64,000 bases of DNA from Streptomyces sp. AJS327 (GTDB lineage Bacteria > Actinomycetota > Actinomycetes > Streptomycetales > Streptomycetaceae). A program made the translations under genes and the position numbers. The first letter of the stretch is position 1. Every line of letters starts with the position of its first letter. This document shows positions 36,498 through 48,420 of this stretch, in pieces. The DNA is taken from contig NZ_SKBR01000001.1 in NCBI RefSeq assembly GCF_013450295.1, forward strand, positions 1,368,001 to 1,432,000. The letters are read 5' to 3'. The notes beneath the pieces are model-generated. The model ran no database searches and had not been told where the DNA came from. It saw only the letters and a program-made list of their open reading frames with translations.

Positions 36498-37447
36498 CAG
36501 TGATCGTCTCCTTCCGGGGCGGCCGTCCCGTCCTTCGCGTCCCGGCCCGGCGTCCCCCGACCGTCCGAGGGCTCGGAGCCGTGCGCCCTTTCCTCGGCGG
36601 CGCGGACCTCCTCGGCCTCCTCGGCCCCCGGCTCGCCCTCGAAGGGGGTGCCCAGATAGGCGGCCACCACCCGCTCGTCCCTCTGCACGACCGCGGGTGT
36701 CCCCTCGATCAGCTTCTCGCCCTGCACCAGGACCGCGACCCGGTCACAGAGGTTGAAGATGAACCGCATGTCGTGCTCGATGACGAGCACCGCGGTGCCC
36801 TGCTCCCGGATGGAGAGGACGAGTTCCCGGGTGGCCGTGGTCTCCGCGCCGGTCATCCCGGCCGTCGGCTCGTCGAGCAGCAGCAGTCCCGGGTCGCTGG
36901 CCAGCGCTCGGGCGATCTCCAGCTTGCGCTGCTCGCCGTAGGGGAGGTTGCGCGCGAGGTGGTCCCGCTTGCTCGCGAGGCCGGTGAACTCCAGGAGTTC
37001 CATGGCCCGTTCCTCCGACTCGCGCTCCGCCCGGCGGAAGCCCGGGCCGCGCAGCAGCGCGGAGAACAGCCCCTCGTTGGTCCGGGTGTGCCGTCCGACG
37101 AGGACGTTCTCCAGCACGGTCATGTTGGCGAACAGCCGGATGTTCTGGAACGTCCGGGCGATGCCCGCCTGGGTGACCAGGTGCGAGCGGTGCGGCAGCA
37201 CCGTGCCCCGGTAGCGGACCGTCCCCTCGGTCGGGACGTACAGCCCGGTGAGGCAGTTGAAGAAGGTCGTCTTGCCCGCGCCGTTCGGCCCGATCAGCCC
37301 GACGATCTCCCCGGCGCCCACGGTCAGGTCGACGTCGTGCACCGCCGTCAGCCCGCCGAAGCGCATGGTCACGCCGGTGGCGTCCAGCACGGTGGCGCCG
37401 CCGCCCGCCGGGGCACCCGGCTCCGGTGTGGTGGTCGTGGTCGTCAT
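36497..37447 (-). CDS. livG: Branched-chain amino acid ABC transporter ATP-binding protein LivG
   Basis: This is the second ATPase of the importer, 316 residues. Walker A is GPNGAGKTTFFNCLTG, Walker B is LLLLDEPTAGMTG and the signature region is NLPYGEQRKLEIARAL. The LivG-type BCA_ABC_TP_C region (YLGTPFEG) is present, followed by an extra acidic, low-complexity tail of about 45 residues that is longer than in typical LivG. Nine nucleotides after livM's stop it starts within the same operon. Confidence 0.96.
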   Translation of the reverse strand: MTTTTTTPEPGAPAGGGATVLDATGVTMRFGGLTAVHDVDLTVGAGEIVGLIGPNGAGKTTFFNCLTGLYVPTEGTVRYRGTVLPHRSHLVTQAGIARTFQNIRLFANMTVLENVLVGRHTRTNEGLFSALLRGPGFRRAERESEERAMELLEFTGLASKRDHLARNLPYGEQRKLEIARALASDPGLLLLDEPTAGMTGAETTATRELVLSIREQGTAVLVIEHDMRFIFNLCDRVAVLVQGEKLIEGTPAVVQRDERVVAAYLGTPFEGEPGAEEAEEVRAAEERAHGSEPSDGRGTPGRDAKDGTAAPEGDDH

Positions 37448-37453
37448 CTCTTC

Positions 37454-39247
37454 TCACGCCTCCGTCTTGCTGAGGACGCTGGGCCCGCCGCCGGTCGAAC
37501 CCGGTGGCGGAGCGTGGAACTCCAGCTGCTTGCGCCGGTCGGCCACCAGACCCTCCGGGCGGAAGCGCATCAGCAGCACGAGCGCGATACCGAAGAGCAG
37601 CAGCTGGTAGTCGGCCATGAACTGCAACTTGGCCGGGATCAGGTAGAGCAGCGCGGCGCCGATCAGCGGTCCGCTGACCGTGCCCATCCCGCCCAGGATC
37701 ACCGCGATCAGCAGGAACGCGGAGTTCGGCGGCGCCGAGTGGACGAACTTGTACGACTCCGGGTTCACCGAGAACTCGACGTGCGCCAGCACCGTCCCCG
37801 CCATACCGGCCAGGGTCGCGCCGAGCGCGAAGGCCATCAGCTTGAGCCGGAACGCGTTGACCCCCATGGCGCGCGCGGCCGTCTCGTCCTCCCGGATCGC
37901 CAGCCAGGCCCGGCCGATCCGGGAGTTGTCCGACCGCCGGAAGATGGTCACCACGATCGCGGTGAACAGCAGCATCAGCAGGTAGTAGTTGGCGAACCGG
38001 CCCAGCTCGAACCCGAACACCGTGTGCGTCTCACCGAAGTTGAAGCCGAACAGCTCCAGGTCCGGGATGTTCGGGATGCCGTTCGGGCCGTTGGTCACGT
38101 TCGGGCCCGAGTCGCCGTCCAGGTTCTGCATCGCGATCCGGAAGATCTCACCGAAGCCCAGGGTGACGATGGCGAGGTAGTCGCCGTGCAGCCGCAGCGA
38201 GGGGAAGCCGATGATGAGCCCGAATACCAGGGCCACGGCCGCGCCCGTCAGTACCGCCGCCCAGAACGGGAACTGCACGTCGAACGCGGAGGTCGGGGCC
38301 CCGGACACCAGCGCCGCGGTGTACGCGCCGACGCCGAGGAAGGCCACGTAGCCGAGGTCGAGGATGCCCGCGAGGCCGACCACCATGTTCAGCCCGAGCG
38401 AGACCGTGGCGAAGATCAGCACGCTGACGGCGATGCTGGTGTACGCCTCGTTGGCCTGCGTGAACGGGAACATCATCGCGGCGACGAAGGCCGCCGCCAG
38501 CGTCACGTTGCGGTGCTTGGCGGCCAGCCCGGACAGCCGCCGGGTGAGCCCCGCGCGGCCCAGCGCCGGGGCGCCGAAGGCGGCGAAGACCAGGAAGCCG
38601 ATGAAGGGCGGACCGTCCTCGGCCTCGATGCCGTACGCGAAGACGTACAGCGCGATCGCGCAGGAGGCGCAGATGATCAGGATCTCCGCCCAGGAGGGCA
38701 GCTCCCGCGCGCCGTCGGGCTGGGGCGCCCGGAGGGAGTGGCGGAACCGCCCCCAGACTCCGGCGGGTTGGCCCCCGTCCCCCTCGGCCGGCAGGTCGGC
38801 CGGGAGTCCCAGCGCGCCGACCAGCGCGATCAGCGCGCCGCCCACCGCCACGTAGGCGCCGGGCTCCAGGTTGACCAGCCCGCCCAGTTCGACGGAGATG
38901 GCGCCCGCGGTGTAACCGGTGGTGGCGAACGTCCCCAGCGCGACCAGCAGGATCGCGCTGTGCGGGCCGCCAGGGGTCAGCCAGCGCAGCCCCCGCGTGC
39001 CGGCCGCGGCCAGCAGCAGCGCGACGGTGAGCACCGCGCCGGTCAGGGTCAGCAGCTGGAGCCCGCCGGGGTAGGCGGTGACGGTGAGGTTCCCCGGGAA
39101 CGCGGTGGTCCAGGTCCACGGGAGGAAGGTGCTGGCGAAGGCGATGACCGCGCCGACGCCGGTGGTCGCTCGCGCCGCGCGGGCGGAGAGCGGAAGGACG
39201 CCGGGTACCCGGCCGGACTCGGTGATCGTGGTGCTGTCCGTGGTCAT
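37454..39247 (-). CDS. livM: Branched-chain amino acid ABC transporter permease LivM (extended)
   Basis: This 597-residue permease is nearly twice the length of enterobacterial LivM. Residues 1-200 form an extra set of about five to six membrane helices (VIAFASTFLPWTWTTAF, LLTLTGAVLTVALLLA and others). The second half is the conventional BPD_transp_2 permease domain, with LGLNMVVGLAGILDLGYVAFLGVGAY and the ATPase-contact loop GRAWLAIREDETAARAMGVN. The extended form is usual in Streptomyces as far as I recall. The ATG at 39247 lies 5 nt after the livH stop. Confidence 0.95.
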   Translation of the reverse strand: MTTDSTTITESGRVPGVLPLSARAARATTGVGAVIAFASTFLPWTWTTAFPGNLTVTAYPGGLQLLTLTGAVLTVALLLAAAGTRGLRWLTPGGPHSAILLVALGTFATTGYTAGAISVELGGLVNLEPGAYVAVGGALIALVGALGLPADLPAEGDGGQPAGVWGRFRHSLRAPQPDGARELPSWAEILIICASCAIALYVFAYGIEAEDGPPFIGFLVFAAFGAPALGRAGLTRRLSGLAAKHRNVTLAAAFVAAMMFPFTQANEAYTSIAVSVLIFATVSLGLNMVVGLAGILDLGYVAFLGVGAYTAALVSGAPTSAFDVQFPFWAAVLTGAAVALVFGLIIGFPSLRLHGDYLAIVTLGFGEIFRIAMQNLDGDSGPNVTNGPNGIPNIPDLELFGFNFGETHTVFGFELGRFANYYLLMLLFTAIVVTIFRRSDNSRIGRAWLAIREDETAARAMGVNAFRLKLMAFALGATLAGMAGTVLAHVEFSVNPESYKFVHSAPPNSAFLLIAVILGGMGTVSGPLIGAALLYLIPAKLQFMADYQLLLFGIALVLLMRFRPEGLVADRRKQLEFHAPPPGSTGGGPSVLSKTEA

Positions 39248-39252
39248 CGCTA

Positions 39253-40182
39253 TCACGCCCGATCCGTGACGCGTGCGCCGAGGATGCCCTGTGGCCGGAT
39301 CAGCAGCACCAGGATGAGCAGGATGAAGGCCCACATGTCCTTCCAGGACCCGCCACCGAACTGCTCCATGCCCGGGATGTCCCCGATGTACGCGATGGCC
39401 ATGGCCTCGGCGACGCCCAGTGCGAGCCCGCCGACCATGGCGCCGTAGATGTTCCCGATGCCACCCAGCACCGCCGCGGTGAACGCCTTGAGACCGGCGA
39501 TGAAGCCCATGCGGAACTGCACTTCACCGGTCTTGAAGCCCTGCGCGATCGCGGCGATCGCGGCGAAGGCCGCGCCGATGGCGAACGCCATGACGATGAT
39601 GCGGTCGGTGTTGACGCCCATCAGCTTGGCGGTGTCCGGGTCCTGCGAGGTGGCCTGCATCGCCCGGCCGGTCCGCGTCTTGGAGACGAAGAAGCCGAGC
39701 GCGATCATGCAGACCGGCGCCGCGATGAAGATGAACAGGTCCTCCCGGGGGATGTGCACGAACCCCAGGTTGATGTCCGCGCCGCCGAACTGCGGGAACG
39801 GACGGGCCTTCTTGGCGTCCGGGTAGAAGGCCCAGACCGCCTGCTGGAGCGCGAGGGACAGGCCGATCGCGGTGATCAGCGGGGAGAGGCGGGGCCCGCC
39901 GCGCAGCGGCCGGTAGGCGAAGCGTTCCGCCCCCACCGCGACCAGTACCGAGCAGGTGACGGCGAACAGGATCATGAGGGGCAGCGCGAGTGCCAGCCCG
40001 GTCCCCTCGGGAAGGATGAGCCAGGCGGTGAGGGCGCCGAAGCCCCCGATCATGAATATCTCGCCGTGGGCGAAGTTGATGAGCTGAACGATGCCGTAGA
40101 CCATCGTGTAACCGATAGCGATGAGTCCGTAGAGCGCGCCGAGCGCCAGGCCGTTCGCCAGCTGATCCGGCAGATCGTGCAC
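39253..40182 (-). CDS. livH: Branched-chain amino acid ABC transporter permease LivH
   Basis: This 309-residue permease of the importer has the family start GLALGALYGLIAIGYTMVYG and the motif INFAHGEIFMIGG. The ATPase-coupling loop RAMQATSQDPDTAKLMGVN is also present. The GTG start has an excellent GGAGG ribosome site. It is separated from livK by a strong hairpin, which would let livK be expressed above the membrane components. Confidence 0.96.
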   Translation of the reverse strand: MHDLPDQLANGLALGALYGLIAIGYTMVYGIVQLINFAHGEIFMIGGFGALTAWLILPEGTGLALALPLMILFAVTCSVLVAVGAERFAYRPLRGGPRLSPLITAIGLSLALQQAVWAFYPDAKKARPFPQFGGADINLGFVHIPREDLFIFIAAPVCMIALGFFVSKTRTGRAMQATSQDPDTAKLMGVNTDRIIVMAFAIGAAFAAIAAIAQGFKTGEVQFRMGFIAGLKAFTAAVLGGIGNIYGAMVGGLALGVAEAMAIAYIGDIPGMEQFGGGSWKDMWAFILLILVLLIRPQGILGARVTDRA

Positions 40183-40213
40183 CGGGGTTCCTCCGGAGAA
40201 GTGTCGGATACGA

Positions 40214-40246
40214 CTGCGCGGGGGCGCTGTTGGCGCCCCCGCGCAG
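40214..40246 (-). terminator. Intercistronic hairpin between livK and livH
   Basis: Perfect 14-bp arms (40214-40227, 40233-40246) with a 5-nt loop lie 29 nt past the livK stop. The position fits a partial terminator or 3'-stabilising hairpin that raises binding-protein mRNA relative to the rest of the operon. Confidence 0.75.
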
Positions 40247-40275
40247 CGCGGTCAGGGGGACGGAAGGCGGTGGGT

Positions 40276-41517
40276 TCAGTTCTCCTTGAACGTGCCGGTC
40301 TCGACGGGCTTGTGCTTGCCGCCCTTGACCTCGTAGACGGTCAGCTGCTTGTTCAGGGTGTCGCCGTACTTGTCGAAGCCGACGGTGCCGGTCACGCCCT
40401 CGAACTTCACGTCCTGGACGGCCTCGGCGATCTGCTTCCGGGCCTCCTGGTGGTCGCCCGGCAGCTCGCCGTCGTTCTTCTCGACGACCTCCTTCACGGC
40501 CTGGATGATGGCCCAGGCGCTGTCGTACGAGTAGCCGCCGTAGGCCTCGTAGGCCTCCTTGTACCCCTCGGCCTTGTAGTTCTTCATGAACTCGCGCGCG
40601 GTGTCGAGGGTCTCCAGCGGGGCGCCGACCGAGGTGGCCATGTCGCCCTCGGACTTCTTCTTGTGCAGGTTGACGTACTCGGCGCTGAACAGCGCGTCGC
40701 CGCCGACGGTGGGCATCTTCCCGCCCGCCTTCTTGATCTGCGCGGCCAGCGGGGCGCCCGTCGGGTACTCGCTGCCTATGTAGACGAAGTCGGCCTTGGA
40801 GTTGGCGACCTTGGTGGCGACGGCCGAGAAGTCCCGGTCCTCCGGGTTCACGTTGTCGCTGCCGACGACCTTCCCGCCGAGCCGCTTGAACTCCTTGGTG
40901 AAGGTCCCGGCCAGACCCGCGCCGTAGGTCTTCTTGTCATCGATGATGTAGCCCTTGGTGAACTTCTTCTTCTCGTACAGGTACCGGGCGGCGAACGGCC
41001 CCTGCACCGCGTCCGTGGTGGACGTGCGGAAGTAGTTCTCGAAGAGGCGCTCCTTCTTGCCCTTCTGCCAGTCCGGCCCCTGCGACAGCTGGGGCGCGGT
41101 GTTGGCGGGCGAGACCTGCGCCATGTTGGCGTTGGCGAAGACCTTCTGCATCGACTGGCCCACGTGCGAGTTGAGCGGGCCGACCGCCGCGTAGACCTCC
41201 TCGTCCGCCACCAGCTTGGTGGCGTTCTGCTGGCCGGTACCGGCCTGGCCCTGGTCGTCGAGCGCCTTCAGCTTGAACTCGATGCCATCGACCTCGTTCT
41301 CCTTGTTCGCGACCTTGACCGCAAGTTCGGCCGAGTTCTTGATACCCAGCCCCAGCGCGGAGAGATCGCCGGTCAGCGGGGAGTCGAGCCCGATGACGAC
41401 GGTCTTCTTCTCGCCGCTGTCACCGCTTCCCCCTTCGTCGCGTGAACCGCACGCGGACAGTGTGAGGGCACCTACCGTGGCAAGTGCGGTGAGTGTGAAC
41501 AAGGAACGGTGACGCAC
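40276..41517 (-). CDS. livK: Branched-chain amino acid ABC transporter substrate-binding lipoprotein
   Basis: This 413-residue extracytoplasmic solute receptor is a lipoprotein: MRHRSLFTLTALATVGALTL is followed by SAC, a lipobox with Cys23. The mature part is the type I periplasmic-binding fold of Leu/Ile/Val receptors (TVVIGLDSPLTGDLSALGLG, GPLNSHVGQSMQKVF, YDSAWAIIQAVKE). The GTG start has GGAAAGGAC about 5 nt upstream. It is the first gene of livKHMGF, with a 900-bp regulatory gap upstream. Confidence 0.96.
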   Translation of the reverse strand: MRHRSLFTLTALATVGALTLSACGSRDEGGSGDSGEKKTVVIGLDSPLTGDLSALGLGIKNSAELAVKVANKENEVDGIEFKLKALDDQGQAGTGQQNATKLVADEEVYAAVGPLNSHVGQSMQKVFANANMAQVSPANTAPQLSQGPDWQKGKKERLFENYFRTSTTDAVQGPFAARYLYEKKKFTKGYIIDDKKTYGAGLAGTFTKEFKRLGGKVVGSDNVNPEDRDFSAVATKVANSKADFVYIGSEYPTGAPLAAQIKKAGGKMPTVGGDALFSAEYVNLHKKKSEGDMATSVGAPLETLDTAREFMKNYKAEGYKEAYEAYGGYSYDSAWAIIQAVKEVVEKNDGELPGDHQEARKQIAEAVQDVKFEGVTGTVGFDKYGDTLNKQLTVYEVKGGKHKPVETGTFKEN

Positions 41518-41833
41518 GATCAGTCCTTTCCCCAGGCACGGCCGTCAGTTACGTGCGGCCGGATCGCGCTCGGGGCCGTTCCGGGGCGTACGAAATGGTG
41601 CGAACCGGTGCGGCCGCGAAGTCCCGCACAGACGCGGGAGGCCCCGGCGGACCCGGAGCGCGGTGACTGGCGGTGACTCTATTGCTGCGGAGTCGGGACG
41701 GGCAGACGTCGAGTGAATGATGTGACTCTCTTGTTATGACCCCCGTGTTCGGGCATCACGGCGGTCCTGTCGCCCGTGGAGCGGACGATTTTCCGGTGAG
41801 AAGCCGCAGTTGGTATACGGAGGGGACTCTTCT

Positions 41834-41867
41834 GATCACGCACCGCGTCCGCATAGCGTGCGTGATC
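41834..41867. promoter_or_regulatory. 10-bp inverted repeat upstream of livK
   Basis: GATCACGCAC (41834-41843) and GTGCGTGATC (41858-41867) form perfect arms around a 14-bp spacer, about 320 bp upstream of livK and just downstream of a minus-strand TTGACA. It looks like an operator for a dimeric regulator. Confidence 0.5.
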
Positions 41868-42264
41868 GCTTCCTGTTGAGGGAGGGGGGTGGGAATGTCA
41901 AATCCGGCCAGGAGTCTCACCCCGGACGGACATTACGCATTGTGACGCGCGGCGGCCCGGAACCGGAACCGGCTGACTGCGGTGACCGGCGGAAATCGGT
42001 CACGGGGCGGGCGCGCCGGAGCCGCCACGGGCGGGTGCGCGGCGAGTCTCCCGCGCCGCGCCGCCCGACGCGGGGGTGCCTCCCCAGGGCGCCTCCGAAC
42101 TCGCCCTGGGGGAACGGACGTTGGGGAGTACGGGATGGCGGGCGGAGTGCCCACGGCGCGGTCCGCCCGGTCGCGGTCCGTCCGCGCGTCGCCCCACCTG
42201 ACCGGCCGTCAGGCGTCCGCTCACCGCCCGTCAGCCGCCCCCGCGGGCGCCGCCCGGACAGCGG

Positions 42265-42306
42265 CGCACCCTCCCGCCGTGGCTGGGGCCACGAGGGGAG
42301 GGTGCG
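42265..42306 (-). terminator. Hairpin terminator of the thioesterase gene
   Basis: A two-part stem (10 bp CGCACCCTCC/GGAGGGTGCG, a 3x3 internal loop, then CGTGGC/GCCACG) lies about 110 nt past the stop of the minus-strand thioesterase gene. Confidence 0.6.
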
Positions 42307-42417
42307 TGTGAAGTGCCCGCCGACGGGCGGGAGTTCGCCGCCGCCGGGGTGCCCGCGCGCGGGCGCCGGGGGACGATCCCCGTCGGGAGCCGCGCGGCAC
42401 CCGACGCCGGGGACCGG

Positions 42418-42942
42418 TCAGGAGGCGGAGGGGGCTCCGGCCTCCGGGTCCGGCATCGCGGGCTGCCCCGGGCGGAGCATGCAGGTGAGCCGGGCCGTGC
42501 AGATCCGCTTGTCCCGCTCGTCGGAGATGACGACGTCGTACGTGGCGGCCGAACGGCCCCGGTAGGAGGGCGTCGCCACGCCCGTCACCAGCCCGGAGCG
42601 CAGCCCCCGGTGGTGCGTGCAGTTGAGGTCCACGCCGACCGCGTACTTCTGCGGCCCGCCGTGCAGCATCGCGCCGATCGAGCCCAGGGTCTCCGCGAGC
42701 ACCGCCGAGGCGCCGCCGTGCAGCAGACCGTAGGGCTGGGTGTTGCCCTCGACCGGCAGGGTGCCGACGACCCGGTCCGGAGACGCCTCCAGGATCCGGA
42801 GCCCCATCCGAGCCCCCAACTGCCCGGCGGAGAACAGCGCCGGCAGATCCGCGCCGACCTCGCTCCACCTCTCCAGGACCTCCGATGGGAAGGTGGTCCC
42901 GGACAGCTCCGGGGGGAACTTGATCTCGGACTGTTCGCCCAT
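42418..42942 (-). CDS. PaaI-type hotdog-fold thioesterase
   Basis: This 174-residue acyl-CoA thioesterase-like protein has the hotdog signature NTQPYGLLHGGASAVLAETLGS (catalytic acid in the helix after HGG). NCTHHRGLRSGLVTGVATPSYRGR and DERDKRICTARLTCMLRP are also present. In this family such enzymes hydrolyse aromatic or fatty acyl-CoAs; the substrate here is unknown. It is cytoplasmic, and the ATG start follows directly from family alignment. It lies between the liv regulatory gap and the formate-dehydrogenase-like gene, with no sign of functional linkage. Confidence 0.87.
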   Translation of the reverse strand: MGEQSEIKFPPELSGTTFPSEVLERWSEVGADLPALFSAGQLGARMGLRILEASPDRVVGTLPVEGNTQPYGLLHGGASAVLAETLGSIGAMLHGGPQKYAVGVDLNCTHHRGLRSGLVTGVATPSYRGRSAATYDVVISDERDKRICTARLTCMLRPGQPAMPDPEAGAPSAS

Positions 42943-43063
42943 GGGCAGCGGCTCCGATCGCCTTTGGTCCGTGGCTGTCGTACGCGGCCGTACGCAGCGC
43001 TGTCGTCAACTGCTCGCGCTTCTCCCGACGTCTACCAAGACCTACCAGGTCCCGGCCTCATGA

Positions 43064-45358
<2,295 letters not shown>

Positions 45359-45626
45359 ATGACGATGCTGCCATGAGCCGCCCGGGAAGGCTCCTCCCCG
45401 GTCTCCTCGAACTCCCGGCTCGACCCGGATTATCCCGTTTTGCTCGGTTCTCCCGGTTCCCCCCGGGTTGCCGCCGGCCCCCGTTCCGTTCCCCCGTCCC
45501 GCTTCCGCTCCGTCCCGCTTCCGTTGCCGCGCTCACCCGTGCCGTCCCGGGCGCGGGCGGAGCGGTACGGGCCCGGCGGTGGCGCGCGCCGGGGGAGTGT
45601 CGGTGGCGCGTGGGAGGATGCGGCAC

Positions 45627-48374
45627 GTGGCTAAGAAGGCATCGCACGAGACAGCGTCCCCGAAGACCCCCGGAGCCCCGCGGCTCCTCCTGATGGACGG
45701 GCACTCCCTCGCCTACCGCGCGTTCTTCGCGCTGCCCGCGGAGAACTTCTCCACGATCACGGGCCAGCCGACGAACGCGATCTACGGCTTCACCTCGATG
45801 CTGGCGAACACGCTGCGCGACGAGGCGCCCACCCACTTCGCTGTCGCCTTCGACGTGTCCCGCAAGACCTGGCGCTCCGCCGAGTTCACCGAGTACAAGG
45901 CGAACCGCTCCAAGACCCCGGACGAGTTCCGGGGCCAGGTGGAACTCATCGGCGAGCTGCTCGACGCGATGCGGGTGCCGCGCTTCGCCATCGAGGGCTT
46001 CGAGGCGGACGACGTCATCGCCACCCTCGCCACCCAGGCGGCGGCCGAGGGCTTCGAGGTCTCCATCGTCACCGGGGACCGCGACGCCTTCCAGCTGGTC
46101 ACCGACGACGTCACGGTGCTCTACCCCACCAAGGGCGTCTCCGAGCTGACCCGCTACACCCCCGAGAAGGTGCACGAGAAGTACGGCCTCTCGCCCGAGC
46201 AGTACCCGGACTACGCCGCGCTGCGCGGCGACCCCTCGGACAACCTCCCCGGCATCCCCGGCGTCGGGGAGAAGACCGCCGCCAAGTGGATCAGCCAGTA
46301 CGGCTCCTTCGCCGCGCTCGCCGAGCACGCGGACGAGGTGAAGGGCAAGGCGGGCCAGAACTTCCGCGACCACCTGGAGTCGGTCCGGCTCAACCGTCGC
46401 CTGACCGAGCTGGTGCGGGACGTCGAGCTGCCGCTCCGCCCCGCCCAGCTCGCCCGGGAGCCTTACGACCAGCAGGCGCTCGCCGTGATCCTGGACGCCC
46501 TGGAGTTCCGCCACCAGAACTTCCGCGACCGGCTGTTCGCCGCCGACCCCGGCGGGGTCGAGGCGGAGCGGGAGCCCGCCGAGGGCGTCGCGGTGGACGG
46601 CGCGGTGCTCGGCACCGGCGAGGTCGCCCCCTGGCTGGAGCGCCACGGCTCCGCCCGGCTCGGCGTCTCCAGTGTCGGCCAGTCCGCCGGCGGCCCGAAG
46701 CGCTCCGGCGCCGCCTCAGCGCGGGAGGGCGTCAGCGAGATCGCGCTGGCCACCGCCGAGGGACCGGCCGCCTCCTTCGACCCGTCCGCGCTGGACGAGA
46801 CGGACGAGCGGGCCTTCGCCGCGTGGCTGGCGGACGCCGAGCGCGAGAAGGTGATGCACGACGCCAAGTCGCTGATGCGCGCCTTCGGCGAACACGGCTG
46901 GAGCGTGGCGGGCGTCCGGATGGACACCGCGCTCGCCGCGTACCTGGACAAGCCCGGCCGCCGCTCCTTCGCGCTGGACGCCCTCTCCGTGGAGTACCTA
47001 GGCCGCGAGCTGGGCCCGCCCCCGGCCGAGGACGGTCAGCTCGCGCTCGGCGTCGAGGAGGAGGCCGCGGCCGACGCGCTGATGGGGGAGGCCCGCGCCG
47101 TCCTCGACCTGGGTGAGGCGTTCGAGTCCCGGCTGGAGCAGGTCGGCGCCGCCGAGCTGCTGCGCGATCTGGAGCTGCCGACCTCCGCGCTGCTCGCCGA
47201 GATGGAGCGGGCCGGGATCGCCGCCGACCGCGACCATCTCGCCGCGCTGGAGCGGCAGTTCGCGGACGCCGTGGAGCAGGCGGTACGCGAGGCGCACGCC
47301 GCGGTGGGACACGAGTTCAACCTCGGTTCCCCCAAGCAGCTCCAGGAGGTGCTGTTCGGGGAGCTGGGCCTGCCGAAGACCAAGCGGACCAAGACCGGGT
47401 ACACCACCGACGCGGACGCCCTGGCCTGGCTCGCCGGGCAGACCGAGCACGAACTCCCGGTGATCATGCTGCGGTACCGGGAGCAGCAGAAGCTGCGGAC
47501 CACGGTCGAGGGCCTGATCAAGACGATCGCGCCGGACGGCCGTATCCACACCAGCTTCAACCAGACCGTCGCCGCGACCGGCCGGCTCTCCTCCACCGAT
47601 CCCAACCTCCAGAACATCCCGGTCCGTACGGACGAGGGCCGGGCGATCCGGCGGGGCTTCCGGGTGGGCGAGGGGTACGAGTCGCTGCTCACCGCCGACT
47701 ACAGCCAGATCGAACTGCGGGTCATGGCCCACCTCTCCCAGGACGACGGGCTGATCGGCGCCTTCACCTCCGGTGAGGACCTGCACACCACGGTCGCCTC
47801 GCAGGTCTTCGGCGTGGAGAAGACCGAGGTCGACCCGGAGATGCGCCGGAAGATCAAGGCGATGTCGTACGGCCTCGCCTACGGACTGTCCGCCTTCGGT
47901 CTCTCCCAGCAGCTGTCCATCTCCCCGGACGAGGCCCGCCGTCTGATGGACACCTTCTTCGAGCGCTTCGGCGGCGTCCGCGACTACCTCCAGCACGTGG
48001 TGGAGGAGGCGCGGGCCATCGGCTACACCCAGACCATCATGGGCCGCCGCCGGTACCTCCCCGACCTGAACAGCGACAACCGCCAACGGCGGGACATGGC
48101 CGAGCGGATGGCGCTGAACGCCCCGATCCAGGGCACCGCGGCGGACATCGTGAAGGTCGCGATGCTGCGCGTCGGGGAGGCGCTGGCCGCGGAGGGGCTC
48201 GCCTCCCGGATGCTCCTCCAGGTACACGACGAGATCGTGCTCGAAGTGGCCCCGGGGGAGCGGGAGGCGGTCGAGGAGCTGGTGCGCCGGGAGATGGCCG
48301 ACGCCGTCGAACTGCGCGCCCCGCTGGACGTCTCGGTCGGCTCCGGCCTCGACTGGGACTCCGCGGCGCACTGA
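45627..48374 (+). CDS. polA: DNA polymerase I
   Basis: PolA fills gaps and removes RNA primers in replication and repair. The 915-residue product begins with a 5'-3' exonuclease (LLLMDGHSLAYRAFFAL, VTGDRDAFQLV, GVGEKTAAKWI). A 3'-5' exonuclease-like domain follows that has lost the usual catalytic acids and contains a Gly/Ala-rich insertion near residues 330-385. The polymerase domain is intact (TADYSQIELRVMAHLSQD, RRKIKAMSYGLAYGLSAFG, LLQVHDEIVLEV). The GTG at 45627 was chosen because GGGAGG ends 9 nt upstream; an in-frame ATG at 45618 abuts that site too closely. Confidence 0.96.
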   Translation: MAKKASHETASPKTPGAPRLLLMDGHSLAYRAFFALPAENFSTITGQPTNAIYGFTSMLANTLRDEAPTHFAVAFDVSRKTWRSAEFTEYKANRSKTPDEFRGQVELIGELLDAMRVPRFAIEGFEADDVIATLATQAAAEGFEVSIVTGDRDAFQLVTDDVTVLYPTKGVSELTRYTPEKVHEKYGLSPEQYPDYAALRGDPSDNLPGIPGVGEKTAAKWISQYGSFAALAEHADEVKGKAGQNFRDHLESVRLNRRLTELVRDVELPLRPAQLAREPYDQQALAVILDALEFRHQNFRDRLFAADPGGVEAEREPAEGVAVDGAVLGTGEVAPWLERHGSARLGVSSVGQSAGGPKRSGAASAREGVSEIALATAEGPAASFDPSALDETDERAFAAWLADAEREKVMHDAKSLMRAFGEHGWSVAGVRMDTALAAYLDKPGRRSFALDALSVEYLGRELGPPPAEDGQLALGVEEEAAADALMGEARAVLDLGEAFESRLEQVGAAELLRDLELPTSALLAEMERAGIAADRDHLAALERQFADAVEQAVREAHAAVGHEFNLGSPKQLQEVLFGELGLPKTKRTKTGYTTDADALAWLAGQTEHELPVIMLRYREQQKLRTTVEGLIKTIAPDGRIHTSFNQTVAATGRLSSTDPNLQNIPVRTDEGRAIRRGFRVGEGYESLLTADYSQIELRVMAHLSQDDGLIGAFTSGEDLHTTVASQVFGVEKTEVDPEMRRKIKAMSYGLAYGLSAFGLSQQLSISPDEARRLMDTFFERFGGVRDYLQHVVEEARAIGYTQTIMGRRRYLPDLNSDNRQRRDMAERMALNAPIQGTAADIVKVAMLRVGEALAAEGLASRMLLQVHDEIVLEVAPGEREAVEELVRREMADAVELRAPLDVSVGSGLDWDSAAH

Positions 48375-48389
48375 GCCGTCGTCGGCGAC

Positions 48390-48420
48390 GCCCGGCCTCC
48401 GGAACGCCGCGCGGCCGGGC
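48390..48420 (+). terminator. polA terminator hairpin
   Basis: Arms GCCCGGCC (48390-48397) and GGCCGGGC (48413-48420) form an 8-bp stem, 15 nt after the polA stop. Confidence 0.5.

Larger units (their letters stand above)
41518..42417. other. Long regulatory gap upstream of the liv operon
   Basis: This 900-bp region has no accepted gene. The half next to livK is markedly AT-richer. It contains a near-repeat GTGACTCTATTGCT (41673-41686) / GTGACTCTCTTGTT (41722-41735), a minus-strand TTGACA at 41896-41901 and a long inverted repeat (separate entry). Farther away are a GTGACCG/CGGTCAC dyad (41982-42003) and a 10-bp hairpin at 42082-42111. Confidence 0.45.

Noticed and set aside
41810..42565. 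251-codon plus-strand frame upstream of livK
   Set aside because: Composition is Arg/Pro/Gly-rich, it runs through two hairpins and into the antisense of the thioesterase gene, and no homologous pattern is seen.
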